Source: Diadema setosum
Taxonomy: Eukaryota; Echinodermata; Echinoidea; Diadematoida; Diadematidae
Length of the DNA: 64,000 nucleotides
Direction: 5' to 3'
Assembly: GCF_964275005.1 (NCBI RefSeq)
Contig: NC_092702.1
Span: forward strand, 2,548,501-2,612,500
The position numbers and the translations under genes are program-made. Shown here piece after piece: positions 1 to 13,682 of this stretch. The notes under the pieces were generated by a model. It worked only from the letters and a program-made list of their open reading frames with translations, ran no database searches and was not told where the DNA came from. Numbering within the stretch: the stretch's first letter is position 1; every line of letters starts with the position of its first letter.

Positions 1-571
1 AAATAATGAATAGTTAAAACTATTGTTAATCTCACGATAAACATAAACTGTATATCATGATGATAACAATCATAAACTGAAATCTACCAGTGTCGGGGAA
101 GCTGATATCAAACCTAATTCCATACTAGAAAAGCACTTGGAGAGTGCAGACCTCTGCCAAGCAGTTAATTTCCACCCATACGCACATGCTGAAAATCGCC
201 CAATTTCCCAGTATAGAAGTCTTTTGTTTATGCCATCAGCTTCCAGCTATGCTGTGCCTCTCCAAGCAGAGCATGCGCTTTAGAGCTCGCATGCAAATAT
301 GCACAGCCTGAACTCCCAAGTTCATTGACTGTATCTATTCACTCAATTACTTATACTGCTCTCCAAAAAGAAAAAAAGCAAAAGATGTCTACAAAAACTC
401 TACAAATTATAAGAAATTTTTTCACTCTCATAAAATCTCAAAAAATACAGGGATTTCCCTAAGTAAATGTTCACACTTCATTGCATTTTTCACTGTAGTG
501 AAGGATGCAACATGAAGTGTTATTCTTCAATGTCTTAGTAACTCACAATTCAATGTGATATATTAACTCAC
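1..571. other. SUPV3L1 intron or downstream sequence, no gene seen
   Basis: This AT-rich stretch lies beyond the donor of the last visible SUPV3L1 exon. I looked on the minus strand for the next expected exon (the family segment after the DATLSNLI motif) and did not find it, so it should lie to the left of the window. Confidence 0.5.
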
Positions 572-3500
572 AATCAAATTGGAGAGCGTGGCATCTGGCA
601 AGTGGTAGGCAAAGAGTTCAATCTGCTCTGCTGTGGGATGGAGTCCGCCAGCTTCTATTGTCTCCACGGGGTGTGCCAAGATCTCCTTCAGGAGAGGCAG
701 GTCAGTGGCATGAAAAGTTGTCGCTTCGCCCTCCTCGAACTGAGTGCCATATCTTCCCGCCCTTCCAGCAATCTGCAAGGCCTGTGGATTTGGCATCAGG
801 ATTTAGATACAAGTTACAGAATAGAAAATATGTTCCTGCTGATGCAGAAATTTCACATCATGAGGAATTTTACAGACCAAAGAAACCCTTCTAGAATGAG
901 TTTGTTTGTTTGTTGTTGCTATTTTCTCACAAAACATGACACATAACATGCCCTCAATTAGTTATTTTTTGAAGATAAAGATACTGTTAATCTTCCACGC
1001 ATGATCTGTGTTTGTGCCTGTGTGTATTGTATGTTTTCCCTATGCAAATTCCAAGTTAGGTATGTTTCAGGTACAGTGTATTTGTTTTTACAGTTCTTTG
1101 TTTTTAAGCTATTGCATAAAAACAACATTTCTGTTACAAAAATATATTGTAGAAAATGCAACTGTAATGATTGGTTTTATGATTGTTTTGTTACTGAATT
1201 ATTTGACAGAAATCAGAGTAAGATTTCAGAAGAAAAGAAAAGGATCAATATTTGTTGTATTATGGTTTGTTTAATATGGCTGCTAAGAAAGCAATGAATG
1301 CTTCTAAGCATGCAACCATTTGACTGATAGCTCCAAGTCTTCTCTGGAAGGGTTAAGCAATGAGGATGAAATGTCTTGCCTACGGACACAACTGTTCCAG
1401 CCAGAGAACTCAATCCAATGAACCACAACAAGTATTACTTAAAGATGTGTCACTGGTGACAAGAAACTTTGCTGTATTGCCCATTGGTATGCATGCATCA
1501 TCTTCTAATGATTAATTAAATAGTACACTACTAATAAGTACAACTTGATAAACCAAAATTAAGCAAGAGCATTTTCATCAGGAATGATGCTCACAAGTTC
1601 ATGTATCCTAATCCGCCCTCTAGGTTTTCAAGTTTTACAAAGCTAACTATTTATCTCTTACAGTTTAATCAAACCTAATTTGCATAGATGACTTACCTGT
1701 GAAGTTGTAAGTCTGTCCATTTCTTTTTCCCCTTTCTCATTAATCGTCGGACGGATAAGGGTGTTGAAAATCACCCTTTTGATGCTCCTACATCATGAAA
1801 CAATGCAATCAAGGAAATAAATGACTGTCAATCTGCAAAAAGTTTCAGGCTGTATAACTGCTTTTTCATTTAACCTTTGCTTCAAAACAATATGTGTTGG
1901 GGTTTTTTTTTTCAGTATAATTACATGGTTCTCACACATCACCACCTTATCATACAGATAAAGAATAGACTTTTTTTTTTCATGTTTAACTATGTCCAAT
2001 AAAATGTGATTCCTTGTAAGACAAATAGCCACTTGAGAAAAGTCTCACATTTGCCAAAATAAATCAAGATCTTGAACTTGAAGGTTTATTTCATTTTTTC
2101 ATCTTTTTTATTTTTTTTTTTTTTACAAGGCAGCTATATTGAATATGAACATGGATGGAATTGTTCCCCTCTGGAAGGAAGAAGAAACAGGAACAGACGG
2201 AGACAAATAAGACTACTTCAGAATACACAAATGTCAACATTTATTGTGATTTTAAGAAGCAGTTAGCAAATCCGTCTGGTAACACTCACAGATTCAGCCC
2301 CATGCCAATGGCATCTGTAGCAATCAGAATCTTACAGGGATCCTCAGGGTCATTGAACTTTGCTGCCTGGCTGAGTTTGGCCCCTATTAAAAGAGAGAGA
2401 ATAAATGACAAGGTATCCCATTATGCTTCACAACAATTAAAGATACCATCTGTCTTCTGGCATAAGTAGTTACGCTATTGGACCAGTGTTACTCATTCAA
2501 AGAAATTTAGGTCAACAAAAGTAGACATGATACCTAAACCACGGAGTTATCTGATAACTCCTTGCCTGAACTCACAATTCAGGATGAATTTAAAATCCAT
2601 TGTAATGCATGTACACTACAGCCATATTTATATTCACTGGTAATACCTTAGGCTATTATTTACATAAATCTTGGAAATTTTATCAAAATCAAGTTAATGA
2701 TGGCTACTAAATCCTCCAAGTGCCATTAAGTAAAAAGATTTTTTGCTGATAGATAGTATTACATCAGAAGGTGAACTTGGGAGTGCAGATATTCCCCATT
2801 TTCACATTGGGTCACACACTCCTATCAACTGTCCCTGAGCTGTGTGGAGAATTGCCGTTTGAGTAGTGCCATTCCATTAAACACCAGAATGTGCACGTGA
2901 TGAATACAGCCAGGCGCTATCAATACAGAGCCCAGGGTCACTCTCCACTCTAAATTTTGTCCCCGGACTCTACTTGCTTCACGGGAACACCGGGAGAAGT
3001 CCTGGTGAGCATCCACACCCACACTGGTTTTCAAGGGGAAAGTCCTGCGTGGGACCCAGTGTGAATGAGTGGCAAGTAATATATTCCTATCCCGAGCATG
3101 CACTACCAGTATACTGAAATACAGTTGAACCTCTATTATCCGGCCTCCCTTTATCCGGACGCAATCTCGCCGTGATTTTTTTAAATAATTACGGGAAGAA
3201 AGGGGGATTCCCAACTCCTTGAGAACTCCTACCCAAACACACATGAATTACATATTACTTCCAATATGATTAACATACATTGCATCAAATTTCCTTCCAA
3301 ATTGCTTACCTTCAGACATTTCAACATCCCGAAACATCCCCAAATGTAACAATGAAAAGGTTGCAGTATATACATTACTACATGTGGTACTACAATGGGC
3401 TACATCAGTACATGTGTATGTAAATGTACATGTATAAAGCATTGAGTCTCCCGTATCCGGCCAAATCCCTTATCCGGATGAGCCCCGGTCCCGACTTGTC

Positions 3501-6500
3501 CGGATACGAGAGGTTCAACTGTACTGTGATCACCCAAGCATGCACTATACTGAAATACTCTGAAAATCCAAGCATGTACTACAATGAAATACAGTGACCA
3601 CCCACCTGGGGGCAGAGAGCCGTAGATGACAGCGCACTCTTTTCCCATTGCCTCAAGCTGTCTGCTGATGGAGTAGAGGTCATTCTTGCTGAAGGCCACG
3701 ATACAGTCTCCTGGTCTTACATTCTCCAGATTACCTGGTGACACCAGGAACAACGAAACCAATCAATGACACATCATCATTATTGAATCTGTGGCATGAT
3801 TAGCATCATAGGCTCGAATTCACAAAGGTGGTTTAAACTTAGACCATGGTACCAAATTTATACCATGGTCTAAAATTAGCATGAAATAGGCATACCTTTG
3901 ACATGCATGTATCAATGCGTGCTTGCTACTAGACGTCTGTTGGCGTACGCAATCTGTCAATCGTATTTACGCAGAAGAAATTGTACCATCTTCATGAATT
4001 CGGGTCATAAAGTTCATACACTCATGGCGACATAGTCTACTGGTTAGTACACTATGCTTTCAGCAGGGAGGTCTTGGTTCAAGCCCTGCTTTCCACATCT
4101 GTGTCCTTAAGCGTTACACATAACTAACATGCTCCTCTACACCAAGGTGTATGAATGGGAACCCATTAGGAAGCAGAATGCTAATGTGGCTGGATTTAGC
4201 ACCTGTGCATTTTAAAAGTGGCAGCCTAGCTGTCCAACTCCACATGGTAAGGAGTGAATACAGTGTAAACTCAAGTTTGATTCCAGTGACTAGGATAATT
4301 TATTATGCCGTGGAGGTATTTGAAAGCACTTCAATCACTTTGACCACACCACAATGTAAATGCCCTATGCAAAAATGCTGATATTTGCAGAACATTTGTC
4401 TTTGCGGATTTTGCTCTAATTTTGGTCTAGTGCAAATTATACCTTTATAATATCTTCATCATTTTCTAATCACATTTTGACCATGTGTGTGTATGCTAGC
4501 AGCTTCCCGTGCAGGCAAGGCACATTCAAACGGATTGTTTGTGTAATGCATAATTGTCTAGAGTCAAGTCTGATACACATACATCTGTATGTATATTGTG
4601 TAGTAAAGTGTACATCAATTTCCATGCCTGGGAATGTTATATCAAATTCTGTAATTTTTGTGAAATGGTAGAAAAGATATGAGTAAGCAATGCAAAATTA
4701 ATAACCCAAAATGTTTTTGAGCCACTTAGTGCAAAAATCTAATTTCCCACAAATAAAAAATGTTCACAGTATCATTGTCAGCTAAGAGCTGACAACTCAC
4801 TGATGCCCTAGACAGTGTTTATAGTATAGACTACCTGGTATATATCTTTGTAAAGGTTCGTAACTCAGATGACTGTGATAACTGGATAAGATCAGAACAT
4901 TAAAACACAAGATCCTGACTTTTAAATCCTGCTTGGCTCTAGTACCCTTAAACAAATTCTATCCACATTTTCCCTCTTGATTTGGTTGGCAGACTTGGTG
5001 ACAGGCAAAGCTGGGGTAATCAACATTCCAGAGTTTTCTGAAAGAGTAGCGTCACTTCAGAGAGGTTAGTGTAGTTAACTAAAGCTTTCTGTTATCACAA
5101 ATTGAAGGGATAGTATGGTATTGGCTGAGGTGTAGATTTAGCCTTTAACTCTTTGCAAGCCAGGTACTTAGAAATCACATCATGAAATGTTAAAGAGCCT
5201 ACAATTCTAAGAGGAATTCACAGTTCATTTGATGAAAATCCGTTTTGAAATGGCAGAGATATCCAAAAACAAAGTAAAACAAAATGATCCTAATAAAAGG
5301 TGGGTCCAAACCGTATAGGATTTTTTTGTTTTGGATATCTCAGCCATTTCAAAGCCAATTTTCATCAATCAAACTTTGAATACTTCTTAGAACTATATAC
5401 TCTTTCATATTTCATAAAAAGTTTATCATTATCTCAAAAAATTATCATAAAAAAATGGTGGAAACCTGCAGCCCCATCTCAGCCAAAAGCCTAACATCCC
5501 TTTAAGATCTCCTTACCCAGCGGTTCATCCAAAATCTTCAGCGGAGTGAGTCTCTTGTAGTGCCTCACTTCCAGCTCCTCCCCTGTCGAGACAGTCAGCT
5601 GTTGAATGAGGTCGATCGCCGCTGGCTCCCCGCACAGGTGAATCTCCTTTGCGTTGACCCCTGGTGTTGGCATTCCATACACAGCAAACAAAATGACTTA
5701 TCATATATTGTCATTATTTAACTTAATGCACATACTCGTCTCTTATCAGACCTAATAATCGTACCAAACATTTTATCCATGGATATGACTGACATCAAAA
5801 CATCTGATGTGATATCACAGAAAAAGTATCATAAGTTACCATAGCAATGGCAGATGGAAAAATAGACAGGTCAGAGTATAATCTGAAATTCTCCACAACC
5901 ATGCACATACAGAAAAAAAGGTAACAGATACTGTTTCAAACTTCCACAGAGAAGAAGGCTTTTATATCAAGTAATGGACATTTCATGTTTACTCATTATT
6001 CAACCAAACAAAGAGTTCACAGCTTTTCCGGTGATTCTATCACTGAGGGGATACATGAGGCTCTCTAAAAGGTGAGAAATGTGCCTCAAGTTTAGTGGGG
6101 GAAATTGTTACACATTACAGACGCATAGGATTAACATTGTAAAGTAAAAAGCTCTCAAATATTGTATTTTTTTTTTTTCAAATGAGATGACAGGATTTAC
6201 CAAGCAGTGCTCTAGTCCATGCCCAGCCACGAGTAGGGTCTCTCAACATTTGAATCTCATCCACCACTGCAACCTCATCTGCATTGGAGGAAAATATCAC
6301 AGGTAGTCATTCTAGAATGGTTGGTTCTGAGTAGGTAGGGTGATTGAAATAACAAACAAAGGACCACACTTTCATGGTGACAAATATTAAACATTTCTAG
6401 TTTGCAGAATCATATCAAATCATACATAATAGACTAACAGTGTGACTGAAAAAAATGATTAAGTGTCTTAATCATCCAATTAGGAATAAATGGATGATTC

Positions 6501-9500
6501 AATGCTCCACAGAATAAATGAAGGAGTCAAGCCATTAAGTCCAAGGAAAATCTGCTGCACATGTCATCTATTTTGCATTATTTTGGCACCTCTGAGTTTC
6601 ACTGCAGATCTTACAATGGAGAAAGATCACACTTAACAGGTTAAATTCATTGAAATTGTTTTAGGTTTTTTTTTTTTTTTTTTTTCATTACTAATTAGAT
6701 GGAGAAACAGAGACCTGAATTTTCAAAATTGTGTTGCTAAATTTCAGAATAAGTTGTTAAGTTAGCAATACAGAGGTTCGTAAAAGATTTTGCAGCCAAG
6801 AAAAATGCATCAATATACGAACGACAAAGGGCACATGTGAGGAGTGGTTTACTCTTCTTTATGAAACAGTAAAAAAAAATTAATATACAGCACCAGACTG
6901 AAATTATGTGGTCTTCAGGATTTTATGGTTTAAGGTATGACACAGCAATAGACGATGGTATCTCGGCTCACATGGTTGGGAGACACTCGTCATCTCTACA
7001 GTGCAGGCGACGTGAGAAGATGGGATACAGTCAGGATGGGCAAACTTCCTCTCCTCCCCCGTCACTAGGTCACACATAATACCCTGAAAAATAATGACCA
7101 AAGGTCACACATAACACCCCTGAAAATAAGAACCACAGGTCACACATAATACCCTGAAAAATAATTATCACAGGTCACACATAATACCCTGAAAAATGAT
7201 GACCAAAGGTCACACATAATACCCTGAAAATAATGACCACATAATACCCTGCAAATAATGACCAGAAAGACTGAACAGTACATAGGTTCTTATTTCAACA
7301 GAAACAAAACTCTAATACTGATATACTTCGGAATGCAGACTTGTGCTTTTTATTAAATTGTGGCTCAAAAATGGATATCGCAAGGCTGACATCACCAATT
7401 TCCATTGACTTCCCTATTGAACTAACGATTGACTCAAAGTTTTTCTGGCATTGCACTTCTCTGATGTCACAATGAATTAACATCTGCCAAGGCTGCACAC
7501 CGGCACTGGTACAACGTTCCCTGACCAGTAAAAATTGTTATTGGACCAGTAACTTTTTCAGGAATGGACAGGTAAAACATGGAAAAACTGGGTATCTACT
7601 GGTCTGACAGACAGGTCGGACCAGTAGAAAAAATGGGTTTGTATGCAGGCCTGAATTTGCCATGCGCACAACAATTACAAGTGCACTTACATGGGTGCAT
7701 TTTGTCACTCAGTTCTGTAAACAATTTCAACCGATCGGTTTTGTGTACGTACGTGTACATGACTGACTGTGAATGTGCTACTCAGTCACCTTTCACGGAA
7801 ATGGTTGCCGTTTCTGTGATAAATTCAATGATCTGTGTGGACCACATCCAACAAATAGTGTACGGTCTTTACTCATGTAATGGAACAAGATTTTGCACTC
7901 GGTGAAAGACGAGGTGCACTATTCAACATGGCTTCCCCTCATTGAATAGAGCGTCTCTATCTTTCACCTTGTGCAAATCTTGTAACACTGCACTCGTGAC
8001 CATTCATTATTTGTTTACTAACAAATGATAAATTATGATGATGAATATTATTTTGTTCTTGTTAATTGAAAGGCAGTAGCATATGAGATGTTTGTAACTG
8101 TTGAGGCAGCCAAATGAACTATGAAACAATGCAACCCAAAGTTACAAGTAGCATGGCCTTTCTATGTCTTGAAACTAAATGTTGGCATGCAAAGATGAAT
8201 TCAAAAGGCTAGTGTACAATGATAACAGGAACCAAAGGCAAAAATAAAAACCCCAGGGCCAGTGTTTGAAGTAAAAATTTACACAAAAAACGAAACAAGT
8301 TTGTAACACTGTAATTGGATTGGTAGAAACCACAGTTATGCATGATTTTCACGCTTCTTTTCACACACATTTTTTTTTCTACGCACCAGCACCTGGTTAC
8401 CCAGTACTGTTTAAAGAAAAAGAGACAACTGATGCATGGTCAAAACATATTCTGAGGCCAAATGTACTTTTTTTGTGTATGAAATGGGAAATTGCTTTTA
8501 TCAAGTAGGCTAAATTAAATTTATGAAAACGATACCCACATTATTAATTTAAAATCATAACTTCTTATTTTGGATGATGACAAATATGCTAAACATACAA
8601 TGTACTGGTTAGTAGTTTGGCATACATCTAGATATATTTCTGGTAGCTCTTTGTCTACCACTACCTAGCATCGATAACAATTGCCTCATTTCTATGACAA
8701 ATTTGCTCTCAGTCAATCAGATGCAAGGATTTCAGTAGCTTATAACAGCCATTGTAACTTGTCATTGATAACAACTTAAATGAAACAGAGCCATGGTTGA
8801 AAACTCACCCTCTCATTAGTCTTTTTGTGCACCTCATTGGCTAGGAGTTTCAGGGGTCCACAGTAGACACCCGACTTGGCAGTACTGAACCTCTCCAGGG
8901 CGTGGTACGTCTTCCCACTGTTGGTTGGCCCAGCATGGAATACAATCTTCCTCCGAATGGCCCTGGCTTCCGGATACCTAGGGTGGAGGGTGGCACAGAA
9001 GATGGAATCACTTCTAATTTTGAAATTTTATTATGTTGTAGAAAGTGAATTTCATAGCAGATCATAGTTCATAGAGACAAAATACTAACAGTCATTATCA
9101 GACATGAGTTCATACATTTAACGTACAGGTATATCATCAAGTGACAACAGGTCTGTATTTTTCTCATCCTCAACATATAATCAGAAACAGGTTGCAAAAA
9201 TGAATAATAACCTTGATTCTATTCATGGACTCACCATAGGCTCCCTTGTTTTCTTTTTAAAATCTACATTAGCATAAACATCACCATCTGAATCATCATA
9301 TCATGAGATTCATGATCAATATCATCGCTTCAGCAAAATATCTGAGAGAATACAATGTCATCATTTGTAAACAAACACAAAATATTTATCTTATTGTTTA
9401 TTTATTTGTTTTTGAATATAAGAATCCAGATCACCTTTGATCTGTATGTCTGTCAGAAATTGAAGGGAACAATAATTGTGCCACTGTTAGTTAAAACTTG

Positions 9501-12104
9501 TCCTCTTTACCAATGAGCTGGGTCAGACAGGTCACTAATCTTCTTCAGGTCTTCCATGCAGTCCAGGGCGGGGAAGATCTGGCGAGCATGGCGCATGAAG
9601 TAAGGGAAGATGTCGTCAATGTGCCCCGCCCCTACAAGGATGTCGCTAAGGATGATATGCAAATCAGGTTCCAGGGCCTCAGCGTCCATCACATACTTCT
9701 GAAAGCTCACGAAACTCTGGTGGAACAAATTATCTGAAAGACAAAATTATGTATACATGTACTCTCCACTTTATAGATCTCAAAATTTCAAGTAATTTGA
9801 AAGAAGAGAAACTGACTTTGTTCTTTCAGAGTAATTTGCCTGGACAGTAAAATTGGGAGGGGAAGAATTGTGATTGTATGATTATTATCAATTTGATAAA
9901 ACATAGAATCACTCAAGACATTGTGTCTTACAATGACCCAAAGTCTAGCCATTTTCTTTATGCAAATTTCACCTCACATTTACTGAAATCATTGGAAACC
10001 AAGTCCAAAAATTATGTAAATGCCATCAGGATGCTGTAGAATGACCAAAGTCTTTTGTGAATATGTTGTGCACTCACAGGACCAGCAAACTGAGTTTCTA
10101 ACCTCATGAGAATGAGTTCCAAGAAAAGTCAGGCAGGCATCAAGATGGGAAATGTGTGTTACAGGTTAAAAGGTGCACTTTCTGATATACTACAGATGTA
10201 CAATGTACATTGGCAAATCAACAAATTGTGCATGCATAATGCACTGTGCCTCATAGAATAATGTAACAGTTCTTTGAAGTACATTGTAGGTCCAGTCATG
10301 GATAGTGGAGTACCGTGTCAGCTTGTGTGTGTCAGAGCCGAGGCAAAGCTACATACATTTTCTACAACCTTATATACCGGTACACTGTAAATCATCATGT
10401 GTGTTTTAAGTGCAAGATTGAGTGATCATGGCTTTGATGAAAAAAAAAAAAAAAAATGGCATCAGATAGGGAGATAACTAACTTTATCATGTTATAGGCA
10501 GCAGAGTTCAGTATTAAGAATGGGATGATCTCACCACGTGTGTAGTCTTACCATCTAGACCCTGCTCAGCAGCCAGCTTCTGGATGGGCAGCCTCTTCGA
10601 GAACTTGTTCAGAATCTTCAGCAGTTCATCTAGTGGAGTTGATTTTCACGAAATAATGCAGACCTTGATATCAGTTTAGGTATCAACGACATACTGGAAC
10701 AAGGATACTTTGCATCTGTGCCAGTATACTATAGTGCACAAACTTAAAGAATATAAATGCAATTCTACATGTTTCGTAGGTTTTTGTGCATCATCAATCT
10801 ATAAATCTACATGTACATGCATTTAATATGATTTTTAAAAAGGACAGATTGATGTCAACCATCCAGACATTGTTTAAATTCAAGTAATGTGTTCAAACAA
10901 ATAGTGTTTAGATGTGGGATCCATTAAAACCATATTTTTCTGTCAATTCTTAAATCAGAAGGAAATAATAGGCCTACAAAATGTAAAATTGAATGGTTTG
11001 CTGGCTACAAGAGAAGCAAATGCAGGCCTACCAACTACCAGGACAGTCTGCTCAGGAGTCATGGTGTGAAATTTCAGTTTCAAATGCGCTTATCTTTCTT
11101 AAGATAATAATGATGATAATTTTAACTGATGAGAAGTAATATGTGAAACATCACATACCATGTCAACTTACTTTGCATTTGTTTATATGGTCACTCAGAT
11201 AAATATTTCGTGTGACACCTTATTCGCACCTTAAAACAAAACAAGGATGTTTATTCATGAGCTTAATACTAATGTTGTGTAATGGTACAAAGCATCCATT
11301 AAAAATAAAATTTCATTTAGTACTCGCATACTCTTAAATAATCTCAATTTCATATCATCTCATTTTTCCTAATTAGATTGATATTTTATTAAGGGTAAAA
11401 ATGAGATGATATGAAAATGAATATGGAAACAATCTCATTTTTATACTTGGTCATCAATCATAATTTTACCTTCTATTTCACTCTGTATAATATAATTTAT
11501 TATAATCATTCATATTCATAATCACGATAATCATGCAAAATAAAATGCTGCTAATTTGAAGAAATTGCTGAGGACGCCAGAGGTCAGTTTGTTCTCACAA
11601 GTCATGAATAATCATGCTGGATCTTTTTCTTAGAAGTAACATTAGAACCTTATGATCATGCGAGATAGAATGGAGACAGCACTGCGCCGCTGTCACATCA
11701 TCATGACATGACGTGAACTCACCTTTCTTGTTCTTCAAATCGCCACCCAACTCCTCGCCAATGTTGATGTCATCTGGATTGTTTGCGGCTTTGACAGGAA
11801 CAGGAATGAACAACGCGGTCACATTTTTGTCCCCATTTTTATCGGAGAGATTCCTGCGAATTTGCCAACATAAACATGCCTCTTTTGACGATTTCTGACG
11901 AGGATGAAGTTGCTTTGCGGAAAGTACGGCAGCTGAGAGAGTTCGAACGGGTTGCTCGCGACCCGCTGGCCCGCCAGTTGCGGGCCAATTGAGTCGTGAT
12001 ATCGCGCTAAAAGTTGGAGACACACGAATAGTTTCCCGGCTTGGTAGGTAAAGAGAGGAAAACCTCCTTGCCAGCATATGCGATTTTCCACACGTTGTTG
12101 ACAT
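572..12104 (-). CDS. SUPV3L1: SUPV3L1, mitochondrial ATP-dependent RNA helicase (3' end off window)
   Basis: This is the SUV3 DExH/Ski2-like helicase, which unwinds RNA in the mitochondrial matrix and partners PNPase in RNA decay (family knowledge). Eleven minus-strand exons join in frame: 12104-11723, 10629-10552, 9733-9511, 8977-8809, 7083-6972, 6278-6201, 5660-5517, 3734-3606, 2383-2290, 1787-1697 and 781-572. They give 570 codons; the human protein has about 786, so roughly the last 200 residues are missing here. Visible landmarks are an N-terminus rich in Arg and Ser with few acidic residues (likely mitochondrial presequence), Walker A GPTNSGKT at residues 244-251, DEIQ at 328-331, [10 protein letters not shown] at about 460-469 and QIAGRAGR at 503-510. 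The start is the first ATG of the long exon 1 frame. Matches to human SUPV3L1 were made from memory and are nearly colinear. Introns contain MITEs, a SINE and a minisatellite. No breaks are seen, and it looks functional. Confidence 0.96.
3122..3521. mobile_element. Pogo/Tigger-like MITE in a SUPV3L1 intron
   Basis: The termini are inverted repeats beginning CAGTTGAACCTC and ending GAGGTTCAACTG, flanked by TA on both sides. TATCCGG-type subterminal motifs recur near both ends. TA target duplication and this terminus are typical of pogo-group mariner relatives. It is about 400 bp, with no transposase. Confidence 0.75.
3813..4004. mobile_element. Short foldback MITE remnant
   Basis: It opens with CTCGAATTCACAAAGG and closes with CTTCATGAATTCGGG, an imperfect inverted pair. 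Internal ACCATGG..CCATGGT palindromes lie near the left end. It is non-coding and its family is unknown. Confidence 0.4.
4025..4190 (+). mobile_element. tRNA-derived SINE
   Basis: A box A-like TAGTCTACTGGTTAG is followed about 40 bp later by a box B-like GGTTCAAGCCC. Then comes a SINE-type body that begins TGTGTCCTTAAGCG and contains AGGTGTATGAATGGG. The cloverleaf is degraded, so it is a retroposon, not a working tRNA. The 3' boundary is uncertain. Confidence 0.65.
5104..5505. mobile_element. Palindromic TTAA MITE, copy 1
   Basis: A near-complete inverted repeat runs from AAGGGATAGTATGGTATTGG to CATCCCTTTAA. The right end lies five bases from the GTAAGG splice donor of the SUPV3L1 exon at 5517-5660. 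The left TTAA is eroded. Confidence 0.8.
7067..7266 (-). repeat. Minisatellite copying a SUPV3L1 splice acceptor
   Basis: About six tandem units of roughly 26-35 bp, each built on AGGTCACACATAATACCCTG plus a TAATGACCA-like tail. Read on the minus strand, each unit holds a TTTTCAG acceptor and much or all of the first 17 bases of the exon at 6972-7083. The exon's own start is the terminal unit. Confidence 0.85.
11348..11416. repeat. AT-rich stem-loop in SUPV3L1 intron 1
   Basis: A perfect 20-base inverted repeat (TTTCATATCATCTCATTTTT and its complement) encloses a loop of about 29 bases. There is no sign that it is a gene. Confidence 0.6.
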
Positions 12105-12474
12105 GGTAATTGTCTAACTTCGTAAACTGTTTCAGGTAATGAGGTTCTTCATTCAATGATTTCCTTTTTTCGACCCATGCTCAGAGGCACAGTCACATGT
12201 ACTTTCGCGAGAGCCACACCATGCATGCGAAGCGAGCGCTAGCAGCGTGCATAGCGCATGCATGCAATGCAATGTTAGATCGTGTGTGCTAATATGTATT
12301 ACGTAATTCATAGAGGGCGACAAACTAACCCGTGATAGAGGGCGCTTTGGAGAAACGGTGGAGTTGGGCGGAGGTGGAAGAAGGAATGCGGTGTGAAATT
12401 CATTTTCCATCACTTGGACTCTTTGACAGAAATACACGTATATTCATTTTTGGTAGCCTTATCCAGTAAACTCT

Positions 12475-12833
12475 TTAAAGGGATTGTATACAAACATGTA
12501 GTTTTGTTTGAGACCTGGTTCCATGTTTCTGACATTTTTTGGTGAGATATTGTGAAATCTCTTATGAAATCTGAAAGAACATGTCATTCCAAGAATTCGA
12601 CGTTTATTTCATAAAAATTGGTTTTCAAATGGCCGAGATATCCACAAAAAAACCGCAGCGATCCTGATTAAAAGGCTTTGTTTCACTTTGTTTTTGGATG
12701 TCCCAGCCATTCCAAAACCGATTTTAATCAAATGAATTTTGAATTCCTCTTAGAATAGTATGCTCTCTAAACTATTTTCTATCTCGCCCAATCCTCGACC
12801 TCGATCATCTCCACCAAACTACCATCCCTTTAA
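12475..12833. mobile_element. Palindromic TTAA MITE, copy 2
   Basis: TTAA flanks both ends (12475-12478 and 12830-12833). The inner arms carry the family's ATGGCCGAGATATCC and GATTTTAATCAAATG blocks. It is shorter than other copies in the central region. Confidence 0.8.
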
Positions 12834-13291
12834 AATTTTGACATTCTTGTTTGAAAATGGAAAAATCAGGCAATGGAAAATGAGTTTTGCTCTAAAAGGT
12901 TCCAAATCCAGTAGTATCCAATCAGAAGCCTGTGAGCACGCTTGACTGCACTTTGATCCCAGAGGAGGGCAAGGATGTAGCTTTCCAAAATAATGCAGAA
13001 ATTCTTTTGGAGGGATGGAGGAAACAGGAGGAGAATGTGAAGAGTTTTATAGCAAATTGAGCTAAGCACCATTTTTAAACATTTCAAAGTAAGTCAATCA
13101 TCAGATAGAGCAAAATTAAACCTTTCAAGTAATACCTCACTTGCGACATAATAAGGACTATTCTAGAAGTTATGCTCTTACCTCTCTTTCCTTTTAAAAC
13201 CCTCTTTTCTCTTTCTCTTCCTTCTCTCCCCCTTCTCACGTTAAAGTATATTGTTTTCTTTCACTCCTTGTTTATGTAGCATGAATGCAAG

Positions 13292-13682
13292 TTAAAGGGA
13301 CTGTACAGTATTGGTTGAGGCGAGGATTCAGGTTTGTAACATTCTTTTTGGTGAGATAATGAGAAACCTCTTATGAAATATGAAAGAGCATGTAATTTCA
13401 GGAAGGATTTAATGTCTATTTGATGAAAATTGACCTTGAAATGGCCGAGATATCCAAAAAAGCGATCCTAATAAAATTGACAGGCCACGACTTTTAGTAG
13501 GGTCTCTTTGTTTTTCCTTGTTTTTAGATATCTCAGTCATTTAAAACCGATTTTCATCAAATAAACTTTGATTCCCCTAAGAATTGTATGCTCTTTAACA
13601 TTTCATAGAGTGGCTTCTAAATATCTCGCAAAAAGTTACAAGCTGAATCCTCACCTCAACCAGTACTGTACAATCCCTTTAA
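13292..13682. mobile_element. Palindromic TTAA MITE, copy 3
   Basis: The ends are TTAAAGGGACTGTACAGTA and TACTGTACAATCCCTTTAA. Both arms are well kept, and the centre differs from the family GGTGGGTCCCACC core. Confidence 0.85.
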
